Origin: an uncultured Chitinophaga sp.
GTDB taxonomy: Bacteria; Bacteroidota; Bacteroidia; Chitinophagales; Chitinophagaceae
Length of the DNA: 64,000 bases
Assembly: GCF_946479755.1 (NCBI RefSeq)
Contig: NZ_CAMLHC010000003.1
Span: 248,001-312,000 of the forward strand
Direction: 5' to 3'
Shown: in pieces, positions 51,858 to 60,400 of the stretch
How the letters are laid out: each line of letters begins with the position of its first letter
Position numbering within the stretch: the stretch's first letter is position 1
Program-made: the position numbers and the translations under genes
Notes under the pieces: model-generated
Told to the model about the DNA's origin: nothing
The model's input: the letters and a program-made list of their open reading frames with translations, nothing else
Databases searched by the model: none

Positions 51858-52829
51858 ATGCATTCATTTAAAGAGTTAATAGCGCAGTTCAGCCAGCAGT
51901 TTGATCAATGGCACTTTCCGGAAGAACCCAAACGTTTGTACAATGCAGCGTCCCATATTTTACAGATCGGCGGAAAACGTATCCGCCCCGTGCTGTGCCT
52001 GATGGGCAACGAACTGTTTGACGAGCTGCATCAGGATGCCTTTCAGGTAGGCAATGCGGTAGAATTGTTCCATAACTTTACGCTCATCCATGACGACATC
52101 ATGGACAAAGCGCCCATCCGGCGCGGGCATCAGACGGTACATACCATTTACGGCGATCCGGCCGCTATCCTGGCCGGCGATGTGATGCTGATCAACGTGT
52201 ACGAGATGCTCAATAAAGTACAGTCCAAATACAAACAACGTATCATTACGGTGTTTAATAAAGCAGCCATCGAAGTATGCGAAGGGCAGCAGATAGATAT
52301 GGACTTTGAGCAGATGGCGCCTGAGCAGGTGCAGTATGACGACTATGTGCGGATGATCGGGCTGAAAACTTCCGTATTGCTGGCAGCCAGCCTGCAGCTG
52401 GGCGCTATCATTGGCGGCGGCAGCGAAGGTAACCAGGAACGGATGTACGCTTTCGGGAAAAATATCGGCATCGCTTTCCAGATACAGGACGATTTCCTCG
52501 ATGCATTCGGAGACCCGGACAAATTCGGCAAACAACAGGGCGGCGATATCCTTGTCAACAAGAAGACATTCCTCCTGCTGAAAGCTTTTGAGCTTTGCAA
52601 TGCCGCGCAGAAAGCGGAACTGAAAAAACTGATGGACACCAACCCGGACGATAAGGTGGCCAGGGTGCTTGATCTGTTCCGCAGCTGCAAAGTGGATGCG
52701 TGGGCGGAAAAAGAAAAAGAACGTTTTCAGCAACAGGCCTTTGCACACCTCGAAGACATCGCGGTGCTGTCGGCCCGTAAAAAACCGCTGATGGAGCTGG
52801 CCGACTTCCTGTTAAACCGCCAGCAATAA
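51858..52829 (+). CDS. Polyprenyl (isoprenoid) diphosphate synthase
   Basis: 323 residues of the IspA/IspB type. First Asp-rich motif LIHDDIMDKAPIRRG (DDxxD), second QIQDDFLDAFGD (DDxxD), with GGKRIRPVL near residue 40. Two small residues before the first DDxxD (NFTLIHDD) allow a long product, so a geranylgeranyl or longer chain (quinone side chain) is plausible. Adds isopentenyl diphosphate units. Begins 25 bases after rnr and is likely the last gene of this run; a long hairpin follows. Confidence 0.9.
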   Translation: MHSFKELIAQFSQQFDQWHFPEEPKRLYNAASHILQIGGKRIRPVLCLMGNELFDELHQDAFQVGNAVELFHNFTLIHDDIMDKAPIRRGHQTVHTIYGDPAAILAGDVMLINVYEMLNKVQSKYKQRIITVFNKAAIEVCEGQQIDMDFEQMAPEQVQYDDYVRMIGLKTSVLLAASLQLGAIIGGGSEGNQERMYAFGKNIGIAFQIQDDFLDAFGDPDKFGKQQGGDILVNKKTFLLLKAFELCNAAQKAELKKLMDTNPDDKVARVLDLFRSCKVDAWAEKEKERFQQQAFAHLEDIAVLSARKKPLMELADFLLNRQQ

Positions 52830-52867
52830 TTTTTGTATCCAAAATCGCATTATATTCGCGTCTTTCT

Positions 52868-52950
52868 CAGGACCGGAGGGAGAAAAAATGAGTAGATGAT
52901 TATTTTTTAATATAATAATCCTATATTCATTTTCCCGGCCACCGGTCCTG
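52868..52950. repeat. Three-tier extended hairpin E
   Basis: CAGGACCGG (52868-52876) pairs with CCGGTCCTG (52942-52950); inside, GGG (52878-52880) and AAAATGA pair with TCATTTT-CCC (52928-52936); innermost GATTATT (52898-52904) pairs with AATAATC (52914-52920). The nested helices fold almost the whole 83 bases. A T7 run follows eight bases later, so it may end the polyprenyl synthase transcript or be a 5' structure of the permease mRNA. Confidence 0.7.
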
Positions 52951-53000
52951 GGCAAGATTTTTTTATTAAAAGACTACCTTAAAACGTAATTCCGTCGCCA

Positions 53001-54632
53001 ATGTCTAACTCGCTGTTTAGAAAGAAGTCCCTGTCCACTATTATGAAAGATGCCAATGAAGGAATGACTGACGGCCTTGAAACAGGAGTGGGCATGCATA
53101 AAGTGCTGAAGGTGAAAGACCTGACAGCGATGGGGATTGCAGCAGTCATTGGCGCAGGTATCTTTTCTACTATTGGTGAAGCCTCTTTCCACGGCGGTCC
53201 GGGCGTGTCCCTGCTGTTTGTGATTACCGCTATCACCTGCGGATTTTCCGCCCTCTGTTATGCAGAATTTGCTTCCCGTGTACCGGTGTCCGGTAGTGCT
53301 TATACATATTCATATGTGACCTTCGGTGAACTGGCAGCCTGGGTAATCGGCTGGGCGCTGATCCTGGAGTATGCCATCGGTAACATCGCCGTGGCCATTT
53401 CCTGGAGCGGGTATTTCAATAACCTGTTGAGCGGACTTGGCATTTCGCTGCCGGACTGGCTTTCGAGCAATTACGACAGCGCTTCGCAGGCTACTATAGA
53501 AGCAGCGCCGCATATTTTCGGTATCCCGTTTATCGTGAACCTGCCTGCCTTTATTATCGTTGTACTGATCACTTACCTGGCCTATGTGGGTATCCGGGAA
53601 AGTAAGCGCAGTGCTAATTTCATGGTGGGACTGAAGATACTGGTGATCCTGTTTGTGATTGCCCTCGGCTTCTTTTATGTGAACCCGTCCAACTGGAATC
53701 CCTTTATGCCGAATGGTTTCTCCGGGGTGTTAAAGGGCGTGTCTGCCGTGTTTTTCGCGTACATCGGTTTTGATGCGGTGAGCACCACGGCGGAGGAATG
53801 CGCCAATCCGCAGCGTGACCTGCCGAAGGGCATGATTTACTCGCTGATCATCTGTACCGTACTGTATGTGCTGATTTCCTTCGTGCTGACCGGTATGGTG
53901 CCTTTTTACAAGTTGAAAGTAGACGACCCGCTGGCCTTTGTGTTCAACGAAGTGAACCTGCCGGGAATCAGTTATATCATTTCCGTGAGCGCCGTGGTAG
54001 CTACTACCAGCGTGCTGCTGGTATTCCAGATAGGCCAGCCCCGTATCTGGATGAGCATGAGCCGCGACGGGCTGCTGCCGAAAAAATTCGCTAAGATCCA
54101 TCCCCGGTTCAAAACGCCGTCCTTCGCTACTATTATCACAGGCGTTATCGTAGGGGTACCGGCGTTGTTCCTGAACCTGACCATCGTAACGGACCTCACC
54201 AGTATCGGGACGCTGTTTGCCTTTATCCTGGTGTGCGGCGGGGTGCTGATGCTGCCTCCGCAGGAAAAGACCAACGATAAACGTTTCCGGTTGCCCTATA
54301 TCAACGGGCAGTTCATCGTGCCGGCCCTGGTGATATTGCTATTGGTGCTTTTCCGCGGCGAAATTGGTCGCAGGCTGTCTTTTGAAGGTGGCTGGGAGGT
54401 ATGGAAACACAATATTCCGTTTTTCTTCTTTGTCATCGTGACGGTGGTGATCACCTTTTTTTCAACGATGCGCAAGCTGTCGCTGATCCCTGTTCTGGGG
54501 CTGCTCAGCTGTTTTTACCTGATGACCGAGATCGCGCTGAAAAACTGGATCGTGTTCAGCATCTGGCTGGTCATAGGTCTCAGTATTTATTTCCTTTACA
54601 GCTACCGCCACAGTAAGCTCCGTCAGGCCTAA
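53001..54632 (+). CDS. APC-family amino acid permease
   Basis: 543 residues, about 12-14 membrane helices. The N-terminal GIAAVIGAGIFSTIGEAS matches the unwound helix 1 binding site (GxG) of APC transporters, and FFAYIGFDAVSTTAEECANPQRDLPKG is the helix 6 region with conserved DAVSTTAEE of the YfnA/CAT subgroup of cationic or branched-chain amino-acid permeases. The substrate is not deduced. The start ATG lies 50 bases after a long intergenic hairpin. Confidence 0.92.
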   Translation: MSNSLFRKKSLSTIMKDANEGMTDGLETGVGMHKVLKVKDLTAMGIAAVIGAGIFSTIGEASFHGGPGVSLLFVITAITCGFSALCYAEFASRVPVSGSAYTYSYVTFGELAAWVIGWALILEYAIGNIAVAISWSGYFNNLLSGLGISLPDWLSSNYDSASQATIEAAPHIFGIPFIVNLPAFIIVVLITYLAYVGIRESKRSANFMVGLKILVILFVIALGFFYVNPSNWNPFMPNGFSGVLKGVSAVFFAYIGFDAVSTTAEECANPQRDLPKGMIYSLIICTVLYVLISFVLTGMVPFYKLKVDDPLAFVFNEVNLPGISYIISVSAVVATTSVLLVFQIGQPRIWMSMSRDGLLPKKFAKIHPRFKTPSFATIITGVIVGVPALFLNLTIVTDLTSIGTLFAFILVCGGVLMLPPQEKTNDKRFRLPYINGQFIVPALVILLLVLFRGEIGRRLSFEGGWEVWKHNIPFFFFVIVTVVITFFSTMRKLSLIPVLGLLSCFYLMTEIALKNWIVFSIWLVIGLSIYFLYSYRHSKLRQA

Positions 54633-54682
54633 TCCGGGTTATTTTTCGTAACTTAATAGTGAGTTCTTTAAAATTTCATTTT

Positions 54683-55150
54683 ATGAACACGCTACAAAAA
54701 GTTGTACGATGGGGTGATGCACATCACCCGGTATGGTTGAGCGTTGTACGGATGGCGCTGGGCCTTTTCCTGATGTCAGTAGGCGTACTGTTTGTAATGA
54801 ACAGGGACGCGCTGGACACCATGATCAATGAGAGCCCTGCGCTGGTTACCGCCGCCTTCTTCATTGCACACTACATTGTATTTGTGCATATCGTAGGCGG
54901 ATTGTTCATAGCCATGGGCCTGGAAACCAGGTTTGCCGCGCTGCTCAATATCCCGATTCTGCTGGGAGCTTTGTTGTTCGTGCATTCACGGACAGGATTG
55001 TTCCAGGTGTATCCGGTGCTGAGCTTGTCTGCGCTGGTGCTGGTGCTGCTGATCGTTTTTGCGATAACAGGCAGCGGACGCATCTCGGTAGACGAGTTTA
55101 TGCGGAGGCATCCCGAAAGGAAGCGGAAGCGTACCTACATCGATTTCTGA
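54683..55150 (+). CDS. DoxX-like membrane protein
   Basis: 155 residues from ATG 54683; an in-frame ATG 8 codons earlier (MSSLKFHF) is less likely. Four membrane helices in the DoxX/YphA layout (VRMALGLFLMSVGVLFVM, TAAFFIAHYIVFVHIVGGLFIAMGLETRFAALL, shortened in meaning, LIVFAITGSG) with conserved G-L-F-I-A-G-L-x-T-R. The C-terminus is basic (RRHPERKRKR). Function unknown; related proteins occur in redox and sulfur oxidation settings. Confidence 0.7.
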   Translation: MNTLQKVVRWGDAHHPVWLSVVRMALGLFLMSVGVLFVMNRDALDTMINESPALVTAAFFIAHYIVFVHIVGGLFIAMGLETRFAALLNIPILLGALLFVHSRTGLFQVYPVLSLSALVLVLLIVFAITGSGRISVDEFMRRHPERKRKRTYIDF

Positions 55151-55270
55151 GCCGGCTGCTTAATATAGGCGTACCTGTGAGTACCACCATTTTAATGGCG
55201 CAGGGGAACTACGGCCCCACCCAAAATCAAATCTTCCCGCTTCTTCCTCACTTTTTCCCCGCCAAAACTC

Positions 55271-55278
55271 TATTTTTG
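55271..55278 (+). promoter_or_regulatory. -7 element of the DUF2027-Smr gene
   Basis: TATTTTTG fits TAnnTTTG exactly and lies 19 bases before the ATG at 55298. Confidence 0.5.
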
Positions 55279-55297
55279 TGTCCAGAAGAATGCAAAT

Positions 55298-56353
55298 ATG
55301 AAATATCAAACTGGAGACAAGATATTACTGTTGAGCTCTAAAGAAGAAGGCACGGTAGTAGACATTGTCAATGACAATATGGTGATGATAGATGTGAAAG
55401 GCACTACTTTCCCGGTATACCTTGATCAGATAGACTTTCCCTATTTCCATCGTTTTACCCAGCAGAAACTGGTGAAAGAGAAGCCCAAACAGATCCCGGG
55501 AGATGAGATCAGAGTAGACAGAAAAAAATACGAAGTATTTAAGACAGACAAGGGCATGTTCCTGTCTGTACTGCCTGTATATCAATTTGACGGCTATGAT
55601 GAAACGGTGAAGCTGATGAAGTTCCACCTGTTCAACGATACGCCGCATGCCATGCGTTTTTATTTTCAGATATGGCTGAACAACCAGATGGACCTGGAGA
55701 TAAAAAACGAGATACAGCCGTACAACCATTTTTACCTGGCTGACCTGATCTTTGAATCACTGAATGACAATCCCCGTTTTGAGTTCACTTTTTTCCTGAA
55801 GGAGCCGCAGCCCAAGCTGGCCACTTCCGTGAAGAAGACGTGGAAAATCAAACCCAAACAGATGTTCACGCAGCTGGAAGAACTGCGTACCAAAGCAGAA
55901 GCTACGCTGACTTATCCGCTGTTTGACAGGTTCCCGGATAAAGAACCGGAACCGCCGGCGCCGGCCGAGCAGGCCAATCCAAAGAAGGCCAAACCGGTGA
56001 CCGCCATTGGTTCGGGCAACTTTGCCAGCCTGCTGAGCAAAATTCAGCTACAGCCGGAAACCACGCTGGAACCTAAGCATGAGGTAGACCTGCATATTGA
56101 GGCGCTGGAGAAGAACTGGAAGGGGATGAGCAATATCGCTATCCTGGCGGTGCAGCTCAATGCTTTTCAGCGTTACCTGGACCTGGCCATCAGCCATCAC
56201 CAGCACAGCCTGGTAGTGATCCACGGGGTAGGGAAGGGCAAGCTGAAAGACGAGATCCACCAGATCCTGCGCCAGACGCCGGAGGTGGCTAACTTCGTGA
56301 ACCAGTACCACGCCAAATATGGTTACGGGGCAACAGAAATTACTTTCCGGTAA
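55298..56353 (+). CDS. DUF2027-Smr domain protein
   Basis: 351 residues. N-terminal SH3-like and DUF2027 part (GDKILLLSSKEEGTVVDIVNDNMVMIDVKGTTFPVY, in outline residues 5-45, then ~60-200 beta-rich). A charged Pro-rich linker (PEPPAPAEQANPKKAKP) leads to the C-terminal Smr domain (about 265-351) with the nuclease motif EVDLHIEAL and VVIHGVGKGKLKDEI (HGxG). Smr domains are related to MutS2 and nick or cleave DNA or RNA, in some cases rescuing ribosomes. The fusion is common in Bacteroidota but uncharacterised. A 12-pair hairpin follows. Confidence 0.9.
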   Translation: MKYQTGDKILLLSSKEEGTVVDIVNDNMVMIDVKGTTFPVYLDQIDFPYFHRFTQQKLVKEKPKQIPGDEIRVDRKKYEVFKTDKGMFLSVLPVYQFDGYDETVKLMKFHLFNDTPHAMRFYFQIWLNNQMDLEIKNEIQPYNHFYLADLIFESLNDNPRFEFTFFLKEPQPKLATSVKKTWKIKPKQMFTQLEELRTKAEATLTYPLFDRFPDKEPEPPAPAEQANPKKAKPVTAIGSGNFASLLSKIQLQPETTLEPKHEVDLHIEALEKNWKGMSNIAILAVQLNAFQRYLDLAISHHQHSLVVIHGVGKGKLKDEIHQILRQTPEVANFVNQYHAKYGYGATEITFR

Positions 56354-56379
56354 GCTCCGGCTAAATAGGACGATCGTTA

Positions 56380-56407
56380 TTTGCCTGTAAAAATGTTTAC
56401 AGGCAAA
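56380..56407 (+). terminator. Terminator after the DUF2027-Smr gene
   Basis: TTTGCCTGTAAA (56380-56391) pairs perfectly with TTTACAGGCAAA (56396-56407), loop AATG, followed by TATTTTTAT. Confidence 0.85.
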
Positions 56408-56444
56408 TATTTTTATAGACAAAAATATTTATAGGTAAATATTC

Positions 56445-56452
56445 TACCTTTG
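56445..56452 (+). promoter_or_regulatory. -7 element of rnpB
   Basis: TACCTTTG fits TAnnTTTG and lies 8 bases before the RNA's first paired base at 56461. AGGTA (56433-56437) and TACCT (56445-56449) form an inverted repeat over the box. Upstream, two AATATTT-ATAG units make an AT-rich stretch like an UP element. Confidence 0.65.
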
Positions 56453-56460
56453 CGCTCCAA

Positions 56461-56823
56461 CTACAAACCGTGCTATCGTTCCTTCAGCTTGTCTGAAGGG
56501 AAGGAAAGTCCGGACAGCGTAGAGCAACACACCACCTAACGGGTGGGCTCCGGCTTGCCGGAGACAGAGAGTGCCACAGAAAATGACCGCCCTGCTTCGG
56601 CGGGGTAAGGGTGAAAATGTGGGGTAAGGGCCCACGGCGCAGGCAGGTAACTGTTTGTGTGGGTAAACCTTGTGTGCTGAAATGCCATGTATACGGACGC
56701 TTGAGGGCTGCTCGTCCGATTGTCCGAGGGTAGGCAGATACAGGGGGCGCGCGAGCGTCGCCGCAGATAAATGATAGCAACCCTGGCTTGCCAGGGGACA
56801 GAATCCGGCTTACAGGTTTGTAG
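56461..56823 (+). ncRNA. rnpB: RNase P RNA, bacterial type A
   Basis: About 363 bases. The ends pair (CTACAAACC at 56461, GGTTTGTAG ending 56823). Conserved core elements are present in order: GGAAAGTCCGGAC, ACAGAAAATGACCGCC, AGGGTGAAAATGTGGGGTAAG in outline, GGGCCCACGGCGCAGG, GATAAATGATAG and ACAGAATCCGGCTTACAG. It is the catalytic RNA that trims tRNA 5' ends with RnpA. A T7 run follows the last pair, as a terminator. Long reading frames on the minus strand across it (56444-56780) are chance frames over a structured RNA. Confidence 0.96.
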
Positions 56824-56904
56824 TTTTTTTCTTTTTCTTTATCCCCTGCTTTGATATTAAGATAAAACCTCCTATCTTCTCACCCTTATTTAATCCTGTT
56901 TTTT

Positions 56905-57318
56905 ATGACCTTAAGAGACGAACGTAACTGGGGCACTTTTATTCACCTCGGTGGCATCGTGGGCTCTGCGATATTCAGGCCTGCCGGTAATATTATCCTG
57001 GTACTGGTATTGTGGCTGATCAAACGCAATGAATCCCGTTTTGTGGATGACCAGGGCAAGGAAGCCATTAATTTCCAGATTACCATCAGCCTTGTCAGCG
57101 TGCTGATATCCATACTGGGCGGTGTTTTCAATGGCCTGTGGTCATTTGGTAACTGGATCGCCGGCGGCAGTATGTTCTACGGTGGCTGGAACTGGAGCTG
57201 GGGCGGACTGCATGGCCTGTTATGGGTAGTAAACCTGATCTTCAGCATCATTGCCGCTGTAAAGGCCAATGAAGGGGTTTCCTATAAATACCCGCTGTCG
57301 CTGAGACTGGTGAAATGA
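56905..57318 (+). CDS. DUF4870 (Tic20-like) membrane protein
   Basis: 137 residues, four hydrophobic stretches, with the family features AIFRPAGNIILVLVLWLIKRNESRFVDDQGKEAINFQIT in outline: the sequence LWLIKRNES-x4-DDQGKEAINFQ is the hallmark. Tic20-like proteins are small membrane proteins of unknown role. The 3' end borders a long inverted repeat (57319-57500) that separates it from the convergent subtilase gene. Confidence 0.88.
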   Translation: MTLRDERNWGTFIHLGGIVGSAIFRPAGNIILVLVLWLIKRNESRFVDDQGKEAINFQITISLVSVLISILGGVFNGLWSFGNWIAGGSMFYGGWNWSWGGLHGLLWVVNLIFSIIAAVKANEGVSYKYPLSLRLVK

Positions 57319-57500
57319 TCTCGCAAAGTTGATAAGTGAGCAAAGTGCGCAAAGAATCACTTCAGCGAGCTAAGAAAATAAAGAACCATATTGAATGAGC
57401 TAAGAAAAACAAAGGGGCGAAGATTAATGTTAATCTTCGCCCCTTTGTTTTTCTTATATGTTTTCTTTGCGCACTTTGTTCACTTACTAACTTTGCGAGA
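57319..57500. repeat. Double nested inverted repeat D filling the gap
   Basis: Outer arms 57319-57356 and 57463-57500 are complementary at 35 of 38 positions (begin TCTCGCAAAGTT). Inside them TAAGAAAAACAAAGGGGCGA... (57401-57427) is perfectly complementary over 27 bases to 57430-57456 with a two-base loop. A direct repeat GAGCTAAGAAAA occurs at 57367 and 57397. The arms run from the stop of one gene to the stop of the other. The inner stem is a bidirectional terminator. Confidence 0.88.
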
Positions 57501-59198
57501 CTAGTTTTTCTTTACCGGTCTCATTTTCGCTTTGTGTTGTTTCTTCTTCACGTTTTCACCTTTGATGGTAGCTGCCAGTTTTAAGGCTTCGTAGGTATTT
57601 ACGACACCGCCGCTGATAGAGAGGTCGGTGAAGTCAATTTTCTCGTCCTGGGAGCCTGGTTTGTTGACTTCTTTGCTGCCATCCGGGAGGGGGGTAGCGC
57701 TCTTTTCGAGGATATATTTCAGCTGGCGGGCGCTCAGGTCCGGGTAATAGGAGAGCACGAGGGCTGCCACGCCGGTTACCACCGGTGCCGCCATGCTGGT
57801 GCCGCTGGCGCTGCCGTATTTATTGCCGCCGGGGATGGTAGAATAGATCTGTACGCCGGGGGCGAAGAGGTCTACGTTCTTTTTGCCGTAGTTGGAGAAG
57901 CTGGCCACTTTATCGGCCGACAGTCCGTGACTGGAGGCGCCTACCGTGATGTAGTTATCAGCGCGGGGGCTGCCGTCAGCGAAGTCGGGGTTCGGGTAGT
58001 TGGGCACAGAGTCGTTGTTGGCCCCGTCGTTGCCGGCAGCATGTACGAGCAGTACGCCTTTCTTCTGCGCGTATTTAACCGCTTCATCCACCCACTCTTT
58101 GTGCGGGGAATAAGGTTTGCCAAAGCTCATATTGATGATCTGGGCGCCATTGTCTACCGCGTAGCGGATAGCGAGGGCCACGTCTTTATCTCTTTCATCC
58201 CCGTCTGGCACCGCTTTTACCGCCATGATGCGGACATTGTCGGCCACGCCGTCGATGCCCACGCCGTTGTTGCGCATAGCGCCGATAATACCGCTTACGT
58301 GCGTGCCGTGGAAGCCGAATTTGCCCATCACGTCGTTATTGCCGTAGTTGGTGTCAGTGATATCTTCGTATTTATCGCCAACGATCTGTTCGCGGTTTTG
58401 ATTGGGCGGTACTTCGGTAGACTCCGCTTTTCTTTTCAGTTCACCCATATAGCCTTCGAATTCCATTTTGAATTCACCGAAAGGCAGGGGTTCATCACCG
58501 GTGCTTTTCAACAGGCGGGTCATGAAGTTACGCGCCAGCAGCACGTCCTGGTTGGTGGTCTGGATACTGTCGAGCTGGGCAACGGTAAAATCTTCCTTGT
58601 TCAGGTACGTCTTCAGTATGTTTTCACATTTGTTGACGTTCTCCTGCAGTTTGGCCATGGTTTTATACTGCAGCTTCGTCTGGGAGCTGGGTTTTTCTAT
58701 TTTCTGTTTCAGGCTCTGCCAGGTGGCATACTCCTTGGAATCTTTACCCAGCGTGGAGTCGGGGTCGCCGTATTTGTTTTTGTAGCGGTAGTATTCGCGG
58801 GTGGCTTCGTCGGAGTCCTCTTTCAGGCTGCCGCCATCTTTAGCGCCGAGGAAGTTCCAGCCGTGAATATCGTCGATATACCCATTCCCGTCATCGTCTT
58901 TGCCGTTGCCGGGGATTTCGCGCGGATTGGTCCACAGGATCCCTTTCAGGTCTTCATGGAGGGTGTCAATACCGGAATCAATCACAGCTACGATCACCGG
59001 TGTGCTTTTTTTCCCTTTCAGGATGTCTTTGTAGGCTTTTTCGGTATTGGTGCCGTAAACACTGTCGGTCTCGTAGTTCAGCAACTGCCAGTTTTTGGGC
59101 ACCGGGGTTTTACTCTGGGCACTGGATTTCGTTGTAAAAGCAGCCGTCGTCAATGCAACACATGCCAGGACTGCAACCTCTCGACTAAACAATTTCAT
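57501..59198 (-). CDS. S8-family subtilisin-like serine peptidase
   Basis: 565 residues. Signal peptide MKLFSREVAVLACVALTTAA...SSAQ, then the catalytic Asp74 in VIDSGIDTLHEDL, His300 in GFHGTHVSGIIGAM, oxyanion Asn390 in VHAAGNDGA and Ser468 in SASGTSMAAPVV. About 165 mostly helical residues (120-285) are inserted between the Asp and His motifs, as in other large Bacteroidota subtilases. Secreted, probably periplasmic or extracellular, degrading proteins. No T9SS sorting domain was seen at the C-terminus, which ends KKKQHKAKMRPVKKN. Confidence 0.92.
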   Translation of the reverse strand: MKLFSREVAVLACVALTTAAFTTKSSAQSKTPVPKNWQLLNYETDSVYGTNTEKAYKDILKGKKSTPVIVAVIDSGIDTLHEDLKGILWTNPREIPGNGKDDDGNGYIDDIHGWNFLGAKDGGSLKEDSDEATREYYRYKNKYGDPDSTLGKDSKEYATWQSLKQKIEKPSSQTKLQYKTMAKLQENVNKCENILKTYLNKEDFTVAQLDSIQTTNQDVLLARNFMTRLLKSTGDEPLPFGEFKMEFEGYMGELKRKAESTEVPPNQNREQIVGDKYEDITDTNYGNNDVMGKFGFHGTHVSGIIGAMRNNGVGIDGVADNVRIMAVKAVPDGDERDKDVALAIRYAVDNGAQIINMSFGKPYSPHKEWVDEAVKYAQKKGVLLVHAAGNDGANNDSVPNYPNPDFADGSPRADNYITVGASSHGLSADKVASFSNYGKKNVDLFAPGVQIYSTIPGGNKYGSASGTSMAAPVVTGVAALVLSYYPDLSARQLKYILEKSATPLPDGSKEVNKPGSQDEKIDFTDLSISGGVVNTYEALKLAATIKGENVKKKQHKAKMRPVKKN

Positions 59199-59524
59199 GT
59201 TCTATAATTAATAATTAAAATATCATGATGGGAATAAAGGTATGGAAAATGACTAAGAACGAGCGGATTTTAATGATAAACGCACCATTTGGTGGTTAAC
59301 TGGGAGAAAATCATATAGATAGCCATTCTTATCTGGTTTTGAGAGCTGAACAGCCCTGCTGTCCATCCATCACAATACTGCTGTTATATCGCGGGGAAAA
59401 CCTACCTTTACGCTGGTTCCTTTCTTTTCCTCTATAACGTTCTCTTCCCCAACAGACGCGCCTTTCAGGGAAATTCCCTGTACTGTTTTTGTTTTGTATT
59501 ACCTCATCATTAAAATCGATTGTC
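59199..59524 (+). promoter_or_regulatory. Divergent spacer between subtilase and phosphatase-fold genes
   Basis: 326 bases with no gene. TACCTTTA near 59412 is close to the -7 consensus and may serve the gene at 59525. A small palindrome CACCA-TT-TGGTG lies at 59283-59294. Nothing else was recognised. Confidence 0.3.
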
Positions 59525-60055
59525 ATGTTGAAAACTGCTATTCTAGCCACCCTGTTGGCTGCCGGTACGGCGGTGTATGCTACCGGTCCTGAAAAAGTGA
59601 CTACCGTTATTTTCGTGAATGCAGCGGAGGAAGAAGCGACCCCATCGGCCGGCCTGAGTGAAGAGGGGCGGGACCAGACCCGGTTGTTTACGGAAGCGCT
59701 CCGGCATATTGATGTGGCGGCCATTTACACCATTTACGTGAACAAGGCGGTACAGACCATTGCGCCGTTGTCGGAACTGCGGCAACTAAGCCCGGTTTAC
59801 TACTGGGTAACGAAGGATGAAGAGACGAGGGACTGTGTGCTGGACTGCATTGTAAAGCAAAACAAGGGTAAAACCATCGTTATTTGTGGCAATCCCGAAA
59901 ATATTCCTGCCATGGCCAGAAGCCTTGGTGTGAAGGCGAAATCAGTCAGAACGCTTTATGATAAAGGATCTGGCCGGTATTTGATCGTGGAAGTCCACGG
60001 AAATAATAGCGCCGTAGCACAAAAGTTGAATATGAATATTCAAAAAAAAGTCTAA
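59525..60055 (+). CDS. Phosphoglycerate-mutase-fold protein lacking catalytic histidines
   Basis: 176 residues from the ATG at 59525 (signal peptide MLKTAILATLLAAGTAVYAT); an earlier ATG at 59489 has no signal character. The pattern fits the histidine-phosphatase (SixA/PGM) fold: VTTVIFVNAAEEEATP stands where VRHAEK is expected, LSEEGRDQTRLFTEALRHIDVAAIYT and NKAVQTIAPL match the next blocks, and VICGNPENIPAM stands for VVGHSNTIPA. The RH of the first motif is NA and the GH of the second is GN, so both catalytic His and the phosphate-binding Arg are missing. It is likely a catalytically dead periplasmic protein, perhaps a binder. Confidence 0.7.
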   Translation: MLKTAILATLLAAGTAVYATGPEKVTTVIFVNAAEEEATPSAGLSEEGRDQTRLFTEALRHIDVAAIYTIYVNKAVQTIAPLSELRQLSPVYYWVTKDEETRDCVLDCIVKQNKGKTIVICGNPENIPAMARSLGVKAKSVRTLYDKGSGRYLIVEVHGNNSAVAQKLNMNIQKKV

Positions 60056-60214
60056 TATTTATAGTCGGAAGAATATTTAATGGCTTCCCGCTATTGGATA
60101 TTTTTCTCATAAGCATGGTTTCCGTTTAACGAAAAGCGGGGTTCTCTAACCTCGCTACTATTTTTAAAACTTTGAAACCGGAGACTGGAAACGTCGATGT
60201 ATGTAGAGGAAGGA

Positions 60215-60399
60215 CCTGTAAGACAGGCTGTATTTTATCAACCGCTTTTAAAAATCTGATCAGGGAGGAGCACATCCTGACATGAAAGTTAAAAGCTCCG
60301 GGGCACTGCCTCGGAGCTGCAAAAGGCGAAGGATTAACCACCAATTATAAGTAATATCTTATCATAGCTGAGGCGCTGTAACAGGCGCCTCTTTGTTTT
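60215..60399 (+). ncRNA. Candidate structured RNA ending in a terminator
   Basis: Four hairpins follow one another with no plausible gene: CCTGT-AAG-ACAGG (60215-60227), TCAGG/CCTGA (60260-60280), AGCTCCGGGG-CACTG-CCTCGGAGCT (60294-60318, 10 pairs with a G-T), and GAGGCGC/GCGCCTC (60370-60391) followed by TTTGTTTT. The last is a good terminator. This could be a small RNA or merely the 3' untranslated region of the gene before it. Only a 22-codon frame (60282-60350) crosses it. Confidence 0.3.
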
Positions 60400-60400
60400 C

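Noticed and set aside
50917..51867. Minus-strand frame with many Phe/Ala residues across the RNase R tail
   Set aside because: It is the reverse complement of the Lys/Ala repeat (AAG/GCN read backwards as Phe/Ala/Leu) and not a membrane protein.
56444..56780. Two minus-strand frames over the RNase P RNA gene
   Set aside because: The region is a clear rnpB by its conserved core and end pairing; the frames are chance results of low stop-codon density.
60282..60350. A 22-codon frame with basic C-terminus in the gap at 60.3 kb
   Set aside because: It runs through a strong hairpin, has no evident ribosome site and is too short to support on its own.
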